Source: Beijerinckia mobilis (GTDB taxonomy: Bacteria > Pseudomonadota > Alphaproteobacteria > Rhizobiales > Beijerinckiaceae). From it: 64,000 bases of DNA. Location: positions 248,001-312,000 of the forward strand of contig NZ_JQJH01000001.1 in the NCBI RefSeq assembly GCF_000745425.1. The letters run 5' to 3'. Below, in pieces: positions 1 to 10,062 of the stretch. Below the pieces are notes generated by a model. The model saw nothing but the letters and a program-made list of their open reading frames with translations, searched no databases and was not told the DNA's origin. Made by a program: the position numbers and the translations under genes. Positions within the stretch are counted from its first letter, which is position 1. Each line of letters begins with the position of its first letter.

Positions 1-1147
<1,147 letters not shown>

Positions 1148-2203
1148 ATGCCAACGCTCTTCGATCCCCTCACCCTTGGCGACCTGACGCTGCCCAATCG
1201 CGTGATCATGGCGCCGCTGACACGGCTACGCGCCGGAAACACGCATATTCCCAACGCGTTGATGGCAGAATATTATCGCCAGCGCGCCTAAGCCGGCCTG
1301 ATCCTATCCGAAGCGACCCCGGTCACGCCGCAAGGCATCGGCTATGAAGGAGTGCCCGGCATCTGGAGCGAGGCGCAGGTCGACGGCTGGAGCCAGGTCA
1401 CACGCGCCGTGCATGAGGCTGGCGGCCGCATCTTCATGCAGCTCTGGCATGTCGGGCGCATCTCCGATCCGTTCTTTCTCAATGGCCAATTGCCCGTGGC
1501 GCCCAGCGCCATCGCCGCCAAAGGCCACGTCAGCCTGTTACGGCCGGAGCGGCCTTACGTGACCCCGCGTGCGCTCGAAACCGACGAAATCCCCGGCATC
1601 GTCGCAGCTTACGAGAAGGGCGCCGCCCATGCCAAACTCGCAGGCTTCGACGGCGTCGAAATCCATGGCGCCAACGGCTATCTTCTCGATCAATTCCTCC
1701 AGGACAGCACCAATCATCGTACCGACCGCTACGGGGGATCAGTCGAAAACCGCGCCCGCTTGATGCTCGAAGTCACGGATGCCGCCATAGGCGTCTGGGG
1801 TGCGGGACGAGTCGGCATGCATCTCGCGCCGCGATGCGATGCCCATACGATGGGCGATTCCGATCCCGCCGCGACCTTCTCCTATGTCGCGGCCGAACTC
1901 GGACGCCGCAAGATCGCCTTTCTCTGCGCACGGGAAGCCGTGGGCGCGGATAGTCTCGGCCCGCGCCTGAAAAAAGCGTTCGGCGGTCCCTATATCGCCA
2001 ATGAAGGTTTTACTGCGGACTCCACGCAAGCCGCGCTGAATGAAGGTTGGGCCGATGCCGTGGCCTTCGGCAAGGCGTTCATCGCCAATCCCGACCTGCC
2101 GGAACGGCTGCGTTTGAACGCGCCGCTGAACGAGCCTGATCCCTCGACCTTTTATGGTCCGGATGCACATGGTTACACCGATTATCCGACATTAGAGCAA
2201 TAA
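1148..2203 (+). pseudogene. Old Yellow Enzyme family NADH:flavin oxidoreductase, interrupted by one in-frame stop
   Basis: The frame encodes an FMN-dependent ene-reductase of the NemA/OYE type, about 351 residues against about 365 for E. coli NemA. It starts with [18 protein letters not shown] and carries the substrate and flavin motifs (HVGRIS, the IHGANGYLLDQFL region, NRTDRYGGS-like HRTDRYGGS, and a late G-F-T loop). Codon 48 is TAA (1289-1291), lying exactly between YYRQRA and AGLILSEAT, where the family normally has a small residue, often Ser. The frame is otherwise intact on both sides with no shift, so one base change (TCA to TAA) would explain it. The gene is either a recent pseudogene or the stop is a sequencing error. 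A restart could only give a fragment lacking the first barrel strands. Confidence 0.85.
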
Positions 2204-2266
2204 TTCTCGGGAATCGTCATTCCAAAACTTGCGCCGGAACATCATGAGCGCGAAAACGGCCAGAAG

Positions 2267-3700
2267 ATGCGCTCCCTCTCGACCCGCTTGCCTCATGGAT
2301 GCAAGCGGGTCTTAATGCCGGCGATCGCAACCCAATTCTCTCTCTGCTTTTCATTCATGGCATTCCTTACCCTTCAGCTCTCGAAACTGGCCGGTTTTTC
2401 CTACCGTGCCGCGCAAACGCTCACGCGCCGGGCCTTGTTTATCCTCGGCGGTCTGACGGTTGGCGGCGCGGCGGTCTTCATGGCCTTTTGCGCCGATCAG
2501 GTGCAGAGCGTCTTCACGGCACTCATTACCCGCTGGCCGACCGCACCCTTCCTCATCGTTCCTTTCGGTTTTGGCTTCGCCTGTTTCTTGTCCCGAAAAG
2601 TCTTTCCCGGCTCGCAAGGCAGCGGTATTCCGCAGGTCATCGCCGCGAGGCGCGTGATTGACGCCAATGCGCGCGTCTCACTCGTGTCGCTGCGAATCGC
2701 GATCGGCAAGATCGTGGTGATGCTGTTCGGCCTGCTCTGTGGCGCCTCGATCGGCCGCGAGGGCCCCACCGTGCAGGTCGGCGCCTCGATCATGGCCGCA
2801 TTCGGAAAATCCGCACCGGCCCTCATCCAGCCGGTTCTGCTTCTCGCAGGTGGCGCGGCGGGTATTTCCGCAGCTTTCAACACACCGATCGCCGGCATCG
2901 TCTTCGCGATCGAGGAATTGAGCCGCTCCTTCGAGGCCCGCACCAGCGGTCTCGTGCTCGGCTGCGTCATCGCTGCCGGCCTCACCTCTCTCGCCATCGT
3001 CGGCGATTATACTTATTTCGGGTCCACTAACGCCATTCTGCCACTCGGTCCCGCCTGGATCATCGTGCCCATGTGCGGCATTATCGGCGGCTTCGGCGGC
3101 GGTCTCTTCAGTTCGATCGTGATCTTCTTTTGTGCTGGCGAGGGCTCATCTCTCGTCAAGCGAGGACCCATTCTCTTTGCGATGGCCTGCGGTCTCGCCG
3201 TGGCTTTCTGCGGCTTCATGGCGGACCAATCCATTTACGGCACCGGCTACGAACAGGCCCGCGCCATCGTGCATGGCGACGGCACGCTGCCTTCGGATTA
3301 CGGCTTCTACAAATTTCTGGCCTCGACCTTTTCAGCCATTTCGGGGATTCCCGGCGGCGTCTTCGCGCCATCCCTTTCGGTCGGCGCCGGCCTCGGCGCC
3401 TTCATGCACCATATCTTCCCCACTGTGCCGCTCGGTGCCCTCGCGCTTCTCGGCATGGTCGCCTATCTCGCCGGCGTCGTTCAGACCCCGATCACCTCTT
3501 TTGTGATCGTGCTCGAAATGACCGAGGATCACGCAATGATCATCCCGCTGATGGTGACTGCGCTCATCGCCAATGGTGTCTCCCGCATCATCTGCCGCGA
3601 TGGCCTCTATCATGCGCTCTCCCTCCCCTTCGTCGCGCAACTGCCGCCGGACCAGGTTCTGCCCGAACCATCCGAAGGAAACGAGGTGCTCGTCCTATGA
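2267..3700 (+). CDS. ClC-family chloride/proton antiporter
   Basis: This is an inner-membrane ClC transporter of up to 477 residues without CBS domains. The three anion-selectivity signatures are present: GSQGSGIP, GREGPTV (gating Glu near residue 165 from this start) and GIPGGVFAP. The IEE pair in FAIEELSRSF matches the proton glutamate of exchangers such as E. coli ClcA, and the late GLYHAL supplies the usual Tyr. This favours a 2Cl-/H+ exchanger over a passive channel. The start is uncertain: ATG 2267 lacks a good ribosome site, and in-frame ATGs at 2315 and 2357 would give lengths closer to ClcA. The stop overlaps the start of the next gene by 4 bases, so the two are translationally coupled. 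Confidence 0.9.
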   Translation: MRSLSTRLPHGCKRVLMPAIATQFSLCFSFMAFLTLQLSKLAGFSYRAAQTLTRRALFILGGLTVGGAAVFMAFCADQVQSVFTALITRWPTAPFLIVPFGFGFACFLSRKVFPGSQGSGIPQVIAARRVIDANARVSLVSLRIAIGKIVVMLFGLLCGASIGREGPTVQVGASIMAAFGKSAPALIQPVLLLAGGAAGISAAFNTPIAGIVFAIEELSRSFEARTSGLVLGCVIAAGLTSLAIVGDYTYFGSTNAILPLGPAWIIVPMCGIIGGFGGGLFSSIVIFFCAGEGSSLVKRGPILFAMACGLAVAFCGFMADQSIYGTGYEQARAIVHGDGTLPSDYGFYKFLASTFSAISGIPGGVFAPSLSVGAGLGAFMHHIFPTVPLGALALLGMVAYLAGVVQTPITSFVIVLEMTEDHAMIIPLMVTALIANGVSRIICRDGLYHALSLPFVAQLPPDQVLPEPSEGNEVLVL

Positions 3701-4632
3701 ACGATCCCGCCTCATTCGATCCGGAGCGCTCGGCGCCTCCAGGCGAACTCGCGCAACTGACGCCGCTGGTGCGACGCATGCTTGCCGGCAACGCCAGTGC
3801 CATGACCTACAAGGGCACCAATACCTATGTCGTCGGCCATGGCGAGGTCAGCATCATCGATCCCGGACCTGAGGATCCCCGCCATATCGAGGCCCTGCTC
3901 GACGCGCTGAACGGGGAAAGAATCGCGCATATTCTCGTTACGCATACACATCGCGATCATTCACCCGGCGCGCGTCTGCTCAGCGAAGCGACAGGCATAC
4001 CCATTCACGGATGCGCCCTGCCCGAACCGGCGCGGATGGCGACCCCAGCCGAATGGACGCGTTTTCAATCGGTGCATGATCAGGGCTATGCGCCGGCGTT
4101 GATTCTGAAGGACGGCGAGTGCGTGCAAGCGGGCGATCATACGCTCACCGTAATCGCGACGCCCGGTCATACACAAAATCACCTGACCTTCGCGCTCCAA
4201 GAGGAAAGCAGCCTGTTTTCCGGCGACCACGTGATGGGCTGGTCCACGACCGTGATTGCGCCACCCGACGGCAATCTCAAATCCTATATTGCTTCCCTCG
4301 AGAAATTGCGCCGGCGTTCGGACAGGCTCTATTGGCCGGCGCATGGTGGTCCTGTCACCGACCCGCAAAGGCTCTTGCGTGGTCTCCTCCAGCATCGTAA
4401 CGCACGAGAATCCGCTATCCTCAACCGGCTTGAAGCCGGGGATGAGGATTGCGCGACAATTGTACGCAATGTCTACGGCAATATCGGACCGGCGCTGCAA
4501 GGAGCGGCGTCTCTATCGGTTCTCGCCCATCTCGAGGAACTCGTTGAAAGCGGCAGAATTGACACGTCGGGCCCAGGTGGTTTGGAAAGCCGGTTTTTCC
4601 CAAAACTTTTGCGAAAGCCTCCCGAGAACTGA
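3697..4632 (+). CDS. MBL-fold metallohydrolase (LACTB2/glyoxalase II-like)
   Basis: This is a predicted cytoplasmic zinc hydrolase of 311 residues. The metal site is clear: HTHRDH near residues 86-91, a later PGHTQNHLTF, the bridging Asp in SGDHVMGWSTT, and the final His in WPAHGGPV. The C-terminal third resembles the winged-helix-like tail of LACTB2-type proteins. The ATG start overlaps the ClC stop (ATGA), so the pair forms one operon, although no functional link to anion transport is known to me. The substrate cannot be read from the sequence; thioesters and nucleic acids are both used in this superfamily. Confidence 0.85.
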   Translation: MNDPASFDPERSAPPGELAQLTPLVRRMLAGNASAMTYKGTNTYVVGHGEVSIIDPGPEDPRHIEALLDALNGERIAHILVTHTHRDHSPGARLLSEATGIPIHGCALPEPARMATPAEWTRFQSVHDQGYAPALILKDGECVQAGDHTLTVIATPGHTQNHLTFALQEESSLFSGDHVMGWSTTVIAPPDGNLKSYIASLEKLRRRSDRLYWPAHGGPVTDPQRLLRGLLQHRNARESAILNRLEAGDEDCATIVRNVYGNIGPALQGAASLSVLAHLEELVESGRIDTSGPGGLESRFFPKLLRKPPEN

Positions 4633-4670
4633 CGCAAGACACCCCCGGTGCGGAAATTTCGCGTTCCCTG

Positions 4671-4770
4671 GAGCATTTTCCAATAATGTTGAATCGCTAC
4701 GTGATTCCATCGGCTTGAAAATACTCTAATTTTCTTTCGTGGAGCGTTTCCGGATATATCCGAAACGCTC
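4671..4770 (+). repeat. Two-hairpin intergenic repeat, copy A
   Basis: This is the best-preserved copy of a dispersed element of about 100 bases. Hairpin 1 has arms GAGCATTTTCcAA and TTGAAAATaCTC around an inner GAATC/GATTC pair. Hairpin 2 (4740-4770) is a near-perfect palindrome with arms GAGCGTTTCCGGAT and ATCCGAAACGCTC. It lies just downstream of the MBL gene and may also act as its terminator or mRNA-stabilising structure. Other copies lie near 7270, 11006, 12318 and 18458. Confidence 0.8.
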
Positions 4771-4844
4771 TAGGGGGCGCTTACCTTTTGTCCCCCTGAC
4801 GATGGTGCGCCAATGCGCACCCGCTCCATCCCCTGGAGACAAAG

Positions 4845-5858
4845 ATGCGTGCTGTCGGTTATCAATCCTCCCTCACCATCAACCAGCCAGAGTCCCTTGT
4901 GGATATCGTATTGGAGACCCCCTCTCCCAAAGGGCGCGATCTCCTGGTCGCCATCGAGGCTGTATCGGTGAATCCCGTCGATACGAAAGTGCGCATGCGC
5001 ACAGGGGCTGAGCCCGGGTCATGGAAAGTGCTGGGCTATGACGCTGCCGGAACCGTCGTCGCGACGGGCCCCGACGCAAGCCTGTTCAAGCCGGGCGATG
5101 CCGTCTTCTATGCGGGTGCGCTTGACCGGCCGGGCACCAATGCCGAATTTCATCTGGTCGACGAAAGAATCGTCGGACGCAAGCCTGTCTCGCTCGGATG
5201 GGCAGAAGCCGCCGCCCTACCGCTGACCTCGATCACGGCATGGGAGACACTATTCGACCGGCTCGACGTCAAACGGCTGGTTCCCGGCGTCAAACCGGCG
5301 ATTCTGATCATCGGCGGAGCCGGCGGGGTTGGCTCGATCGCCATCCAGCTGGCCCGCCGGCTGACTGATCTCACTGTTATCACCACCGCCTCACGCCCCG
5401 AAACACGTCAATGGGCAGAAGCATTGGGCGCCCATCATGTCCTGGATCATTCGACTCCGCTCGCGCCGCAAATAACGGCTTTGAGCCTGACGCCGGGCCT
5501 GATCTTTTCAACGACCCATTCGGACAAACATCAAGCCGATAGCGCGCAAATCATCGCACCGCAGGGCCGGTTCGCCTTGATCGATGACCCGGCGACATTC
5601 GATATCGGCCCGTTCAAGCGAAAATGTATATCGATCCATTGGGAATTCATGTTTACGCGTTCCCTGTTTCAGACGGCCGATATTGCAGAACAGGGCCAAT
5701 TGCTCAATCATGTCGCCAATCTGATTGATGAAGGCGTTCTGCGATCCACTCTTGCTGATCGCTTCGGTCCCATCAATGCCGTCAATCTGAAACGGGCTCA
5801 TGCCTTGCTTGAAAGCGGCAAGGCCCGCGGCAAGATCGTGCTCGAAGGCTTCGCCTGA
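4845..5858 (+). CDS. Zinc-type alcohol dehydrogenase/quinone oxidoreductase-like MDR protein
   Basis: This is a 337-residue medium-chain dehydrogenase/reductase of the COG0604 type. The GroES-like N-terminal domain includes SVNPVDTKVR and GYDAAGTV, and the Rossmann nucleotide loop is IIGGAGGVGSIAIQLAR. The four-cysteine structural zinc site is absent, so it is probably an NADPH-dependent reductase of enones or quinones despite the usual database name. The ATG follows GGAGACAAAG, a good ribosome site. It stands alone between a repeat element and a convergent unknown gene. The substrate is unknown. Confidence 0.85.
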   Translation: MRAVGYQSSLTINQPESLVDIVLETPSPKGRDLLVAIEAVSVNPVDTKVRMRTGAEPGSWKVLGYDAAGTVVATGPDASLFKPGDAVFYAGALDRPGTNAEFHLVDERIVGRKPVSLGWAEAAALPLTSITAWETLFDRLDVKRLVPGVKPAILIIGGAGGVGSIAIQLARRLTDLTVITTASRPETRQWAEALGAHHVLDHSTPLAPQITALSLTPGLIFSTTHSDKHQADSAQIIAPQGRFALIDDPATFDIGPFKRKCISIHWEFMFTRSLFQTADIAEQGQLLNHVANLIDEGVLRSTLADRFGPINAVNLKRAHALLESGKARGKIVLEGFA

Positions 5859-6008
5859 CGGAGCCTCGCTCTCACCGAAAACCTTCGGGCCGATAAAATA
5901 CGCGTAAACAATTGCGGTGAACAGATCAAACCGGATGGAAAAGACATTCCTTCCGGCTTGATGGGGACGAAACGTAAGGTGCATCGCTTATGGTCAATGC
6001 GAGGCCTT

Positions 6009-7214
6009 TCACGCAGCCCGGCCAGCCTCCTTTCGCCGGCGCTCCAATTGCCCGAAACCTCGTGGCGCATGCTCACTGCGATTGGTGAGACGATGCCAGG
6101 CAAGCATGATCAATCTGCGTGCGGCAACCAGAAGAGCAGCCTCGTCTCCATAGAGGATTTTGAACTGACGATAGTGAATACGCAACGGACCTGCATTTTC
6201 AGCCAGCGACTGTGTCATTTCGATCAGTGCCGCATGCCTCGCCCAGACGAAAGGATCAAGGACATCGCCCGCCTCATTCGTTTGCGGGAAGGATTTTCCA
6301 AGCCCGAAATGATCGAAAAGTTCATCGGCGGAACCATAACAACGGATGTCGCCGATTAATCTCAGCAATTTGATTGCCGAACCCGAATCCATCCCCACGA
6401 TACACTTGACGCGCCGGACCTGTGCGCCTTCAAGCACATGCCGGGCCCGATGGCCATCATGGGACGACAAGGACAGTCGATTGTCTGCGATGGTCTCCGC
6501 GATGCGATACTTGCTTCCCGTTGCCAGAGGCTTGGCAGGATGCCGCGGCGCGAAAAAACCCGAGGTACGGCAGACAAATTTGGCCTTCTGAATCTCCCTG
6601 CGCCGTCTCGCTGTTTTCTTCTGCCCCGGCAAGCTGCCAAGCAAAACATTCTGCCCCTCGAACCTTTCCTGCCGCCGACGAGGTGAATTCGTGGTCCAAT
6701 CAGCATCGGAATGTGCTGACTGGCCGTCGATTTCCGCCAGAATAGAGTCTTCAGCGCGCAAAACTGGCTCCATCATCACGGAAGGCTCTTGTTTCACTTC
6801 GCTGGTCTTTTCCATCCACAGATTATCATTTTCGTGGAGCGGACCTTCATCGCAAGCCGACGCGGTCATAACCCGGCTAGACGGTGCGGTTCCTTTGCGT
6901 TCCAGATTTCCGGGTGCAGCGAACTGTCGACGCCAATCCGATTTACGCGACCCGAGTTTACCTCCCCACCACGTCAAAAGGTGCGCATTCAGGGCAAGTC
7001 TCAGCCAGCCGAACAGAGCGAAGACATAAAAGCCTTGATGAATGAAATATAGAAGATCGTCTGTTCCATCCTGAGTGATTGTTCGCTTAACGGGCACCCA
7101 GGAGGCAAGGCCGGTGAGCATATTACACCCTGGCGTCGGGCAATGACGGCCAGGCAGGCCACGATAGATGACGCGATTCATTTGCGGACGTCCGCACGCG
7201 GGACAATCACTCAT
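6009..7214 (-). CDS. Uncharacterised zinc-ribbon protein with IS110-transposase-like C-terminus
   Basis: I do not recognise this 401-residue protein as a named family. Its N-terminus has a CPAC ... CPTPGC zinc-ribbon pattern (Cys 4, 7, 25, 30), followed by one hydrophobic, Trp/Phe-rich segment at about residues 53-82 that could sit in a membrane. A long charged middle part follows (about 90-260). The last 130 residues (GMDSGSAIKLLRLIGDI, then SADELFDHFGL and AARRLIMLAWHRL) read like the C-terminal Transposase_20 domain of IS110-family recombinases. The DEDD RuvC-like half is missing. GGAGAGC lies 8 bases before the ATG at 7214. It could be a domesticated or decayed transposase fusion, or simply an unrelated protein. 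Confidence 0.6.
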   Translation of the reverse strand: MSDCPACGRPQMNRVIYRGLPGRHCPTPGCNMLTGLASWVPVKRTITQDGTDDLLYFIHQGFYVFALFGWLRLALNAHLLTWWGGKLGSRKSDWRRQFAAPGNLERKGTAPSSRVMTASACDEGPLHENDNLWMEKTSEVKQEPSVMMEPVLRAEDSILAEIDGQSAHSDADWTTNSPRRRQERFEGQNVLLGSLPGQKKTARRRREIQKAKFVCRTSGFFAPRHPAKPLATGSKYRIAETIADNRLSLSSHDGHRARHVLEGAQVRRVKCIVGMDSGSAIKLLRLIGDIRCYGSADELFDHFGLGKSFPQTNEAGDVLDPFVWARHAALIEMTQSLAENAGPLRIHYRQFKILYGDEAALLVAARRLIMLAWHRLTNRSEHAPRGFGQLERRRKEAGRAA

Positions 7215-7269
7215 GATTGTGCTCTCCGTTTCTTGATGGATCAGGACGGAAGGATCCGCGCCGGTTCCA

Positions 7270-7366
7270 GAGTGTTTGGGAAATATCCGCAAACGCTCCA
7301 CTCATAAATATTCGTATTTTCAATGCAATAGGATCGCAAAGAGAACCTATTGCATTGAAAATGCTC
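7270..7366 (+). repeat. Two-hairpin intergenic repeat, copy B
   Basis: This copy is in opposite orientation, with a degenerate palindrome (GAGTGTTTGGGAAATATCC then GCAAACGCTC) followed by hairpin 1. Hairpin 1 is perfect here: arms TTTTCAATGCAATAGG (7317-7332) and CCTATTGCATTGAAAA (7346-7361) enclose a 13-base loop. It lies directly upstream of the zinc-ribbon gene. Confidence 0.7.
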
Positions 7367-8531
7367 TCGTCCATCGCCCGATTGATCCAATATGCGAGTG
7401 ACACACACATTTTTGTAAAAACAACACATACCACTCGAAAAGAGGTATCCGCTTTTCGGGTTGACGATATCGTCACCGATCAATCAGCCTAGCCTGTGCA
7501 GGTAATGGACAAGCATGAAAGCCGTTCCATCCTTGATAAGCGACCATATGACGCCACGCAGAGTCAGCGAGAGCAAATAGGCGATCGGAACCCAATCCGT
7601 TCAGCCGGAAGCCGATCTTTCTCAGCCAAGCCATTTCAGGTCCTAAAAACGCGCGGCACCGTCGCTCAAAAGAACAGACGTATGGACGATTTCCATCGTC
7701 CATTCGCAAACGCCCCCCTTCCCGAGAAGGCGACGTTTCCTTCCGACGAGAAACCTTCGAGCTTTTCCGTTTGTTGGGATCCTCGTATCATCCGCAACAA
7801 CAAGCATGCTCTTAATGGTTTGAGAGCGGATTGATCACTTTCGTTCCGCTCGGAGACAGCCCAAAGTCCTGAATACAGGGCTGATGCGGTTATAATGCGC
7901 GAAAACCGCCCGAACGTCAAATACCCTAATTATATTACGATCAGGAGTGCATCGGTTTTCATTTTTAATGTCTGAACAGTCGAGGAATATTATGATTTTT
8001 TGACGGCGGCGTTCATGCTGCCAGCCAGAATCGCCGCTTTTGCCTTCAGCAAGTCGATATTGGGTATTCACATCTCCGTGAGGCCAATCTCCAGGCCTTT
8101 GAAGGGGCTTTAACCGCATTTGCAAGCATGTTTCGCGGGTTAGACGGGATATTTGTTGCCCGACAGAACCAAACCCTGGCGGAAGAATAGAATTATATAC
8201 CACTACTCCTAAGGAACAAGGTGGTATCCTCTTATAAGTCATTGGAATAAATGAAAGATAAGAAGAGGACCCGGCGTTTCCTACGAAATTCGGGTATATG
8301 AGAGGGCACGATCACTTCCCTGTCATTCGCCGAAAATGAAATCGGCCGAGAGCGATGCCCGTGGCAATATGCGTTGCGATCGTTTCGCGAACGAATACCC
8401 TTCCGAAAGCTCCCAAAATAGACGCGTGTTTCCCACTCCTTTCATTCAAGCAGAGGGAGAGGGAAGCAGGAGGAAGCGGTTCAGTCTGTCATCATCCATA
8501 GGCTGTGAACCGCGCAACGCCAGAAAGGAAG
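7367..8531. other. Long gene-free stretch
   Basis: About 1.15 kb between divergent genes holds no convincing gene. The open frames in it (for example 7496-7834 on the plus strand and 7473-7709 on the minus strand) have no recognisable product or good ribosome site. The part at about 7920-8000 and 8170-8260 is AT-rich compared with its surroundings, which suggests decayed or acquired DNA. No transposase, tRNA or repeat array could be recognised. Confidence 0.4.
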
Positions 8532-8996
8532 ATGATGAACGACAGTCAGCATCCCGGACAATCGCCAGCCCCATCCTCCGCCCATGCCACGCCGCAGATG
8601 GGACGTTTCGATTTGCATGAACTCGCGGCGAAATTCCCAGCAACAGCAAAAACGATGCTGCTCGATACCTATCTGAGCGATACGCCGGAAGCGAGCGTGC
8701 GTCTGTTTCGCCCCTACCGTGAGGTCCGTCCGCATTATCACGTCGGCTGCGACGAAGTCCTCTACGTGCTGTCCGGAAAAGGCACCTTCTGGATGCGTGA
8801 TCCGTCCGAAACAGCACCCTTCGGGCCCGGCCAATTACTGATCTTCCCCCGGCGCACCGTCCATGCAATGCCGAGCCTTCTCGAAACGCCGGTCGTTTTT
8901 CTGGCGATTGATACGCCGCGCCGCGCGCCCGACGATATTATCTTCGTCGATTCCGCCGATGGTACCGCTTCCGATTTCATCGCAGCCATAGAATAA
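8532..8996 (+). CDS. Cupin-domain protein
   Basis: This is a single-domain cupin of about 154 residues. The two cupin motifs are visible: HYHVGCDEVLYVLSGKG (metal-binding His-x-His and Glu) and PGQLLIFPRRTVHAM (final His). An extra 30-residue polar N-terminus precedes the barrel. ATG codons at 8532 and 8535 both follow AAGGAAG; either could be used. The AcuI-type reductase gene begins 33 bases downstream in the same direction, so the two probably share a transcript. Cupins range from isomerases to dioxygenases and regulators, so the activity is open. Confidence 0.8.
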   Translation: MMNDSQHPGQSPAPSSAHATPQMGRFDLHELAAKFPATAKTMLLDTYLSDTPEASVRLFRPYREVRPHYHVGCDEVLYVLSGKGTFWMRDPSETAPFGPGQLLIFPRRTVHAMPSLLETPVVFLAIDTPRRAPDDIIFVDSADGTASDFIAAIE

Positions 8997-9029
8997 ATCG
9001 ACGATCTCAGGCTTTCCGGGAGCAAGCAG

Positions 9030-10013
9030 ATGTTCAAGGGTTGGGTGATCGACAAGATCGATGGCAGGCAGACGGTGGCCCTGCAGAATATCGATGAAGC
9101 ACGGTTACCCGAAGGTGAAGCCCGCGTGCGGATCGACTGGTCGACCATCAATTACAAGGATGCGCTGGCGCTCACCGGCAAAGGGCCCGTGGTCCGCCAA
9201 TTTCCGATGGTGCCTGGCGTCGATCTCGCGGGCCATGTGGAATCGAGTTCCGATCCGGCATTCATGCCCGGCGATGCCGTCTTCGTGAACGGCTGGGGCC
9301 TCGGCGAGACGCATTGGGGTGGCCTTGCGGAACGCGCGAGCCTGAAGGCCGCCTGGCTCCTGAAACCGCCGGCGGCCCTTTCGCTCAAGGACATCATGGC
9401 GCTCGGGACCGCAGGCTATACCGCAATGCTCGCGATCCTCGCGCTTGAAAACCATGGGCTGAAGCCCGGCACCGACACGATTCTCGTGACCGGCGCCTCT
9501 GGTGGCGTCGGTGGTTTCTCCATCGCCTTTCTCGCGGCGCTCGGCTACAAAATCATTGCCTCGACCGGACGCATGCAAGAGGCCGATTATCTCAAGGCGC
9601 TCGGCGCCAGCGATGTTATAGACCGCGCGGAATTATCATCACCCGGCAAGCCGCTCGGCAAAGAACGCTGGGCGGGCGCGATCGACAGCGTCGGTGGACA
9701 TACACTCGCCAATGTTTGCGCCTCGACCCGCTATGATGGTGCCGTCGCCGCTTGCGGGCTGGCGCAAGGCATGGATTTTCCGGCGACCGTGGCGCCCTTC
9801 ATCCTGCGCGGCGTCACACTCTACGGGATCGACAGCGTCTACAAACCGAATGACATCCGCAGGACCGCCTGGGAACGGATTGCGCAATTGCTCGACCGGA
9901 CACAGCTTGAACGCATTACCCATGAACGGCCCCTCGCCGACGCGTTGACTGTCGCGGAAGAGCTCTTTGCCGGCAAGGTGCGCGGCCGTGTTCTCATTAA
10001 AATCGACGCATAG
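9030..10013 (+). CDS. acuI: AcuI/YhdH-family acrylyl-CoA reductase-like oxidoreductase
   Basis: This is a 327-residue MDR enzyme of the YhdH/AcuI subfamily, recognised by WSTINYKDALALTGKGPVV, FPMVPGVDLAG, GLGETHWGGLAE and the nucleotide loop LVTGASGGVGGFS. Characterised members reduce acryloyl-CoA to propionyl-CoA with NADPH. No acrylate, DMSP or 3-hydroxypropionate genes are nearby, so the substrate is inferred from the family only. The ATG follows GGGAGCAAGCAG. It lies 33 bases after the cupin gene and probably forms a two-gene operon with it. Confidence 0.85.
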   Translation: MFKGWVIDKIDGRQTVALQNIDEARLPEGEARVRIDWSTINYKDALALTGKGPVVRQFPMVPGVDLAGHVESSSDPAFMPGDAVFVNGWGLGETHWGGLAERASLKAAWLLKPPAALSLKDIMALGTAGYTAMLAILALENHGLKPGTDTILVTGASGGVGGFSIAFLAALGYKIIASTGRMQEADYLKALGASDVIDRAELSSPGKPLGKERWAGAIDSVGGHTLANVCASTRYDGAVAACGLAQGMDFPATVAPFILRGVTLYGIDSVYKPNDIRRTAWERIAQLLDRTQLERITHERPLADALTVAEELFAGKVRGRVLIKIDA

Positions 10014-10062
10014 AGAGTAGAGAGAAGACAGCGGAGGGTGCATGCAGATTCTGCGGGCGCCC

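Noticed and set aside
1289-1291. Selenocysteine or programmed readthrough as explanation of the stop codon
   Set aside because: The codon is TAA, not TGA, and no known recoding signal is visible next to it; a mutation or error is simpler.
2204-2356. Fluoride riboswitch before the ClC gene
   Set aside because: The conserved riboswitch segments are not visible, and the transporter has the GREGP and GSGIP motifs of chloride exchangers, not those of fluoride ClC proteins.
3073-3696. An upstream extension of the MBL-fold gene
   Set aside because: It overlaps the ClC gene in another frame, and the ATG at 3697 with the ATGA overlap gives the expected family start.
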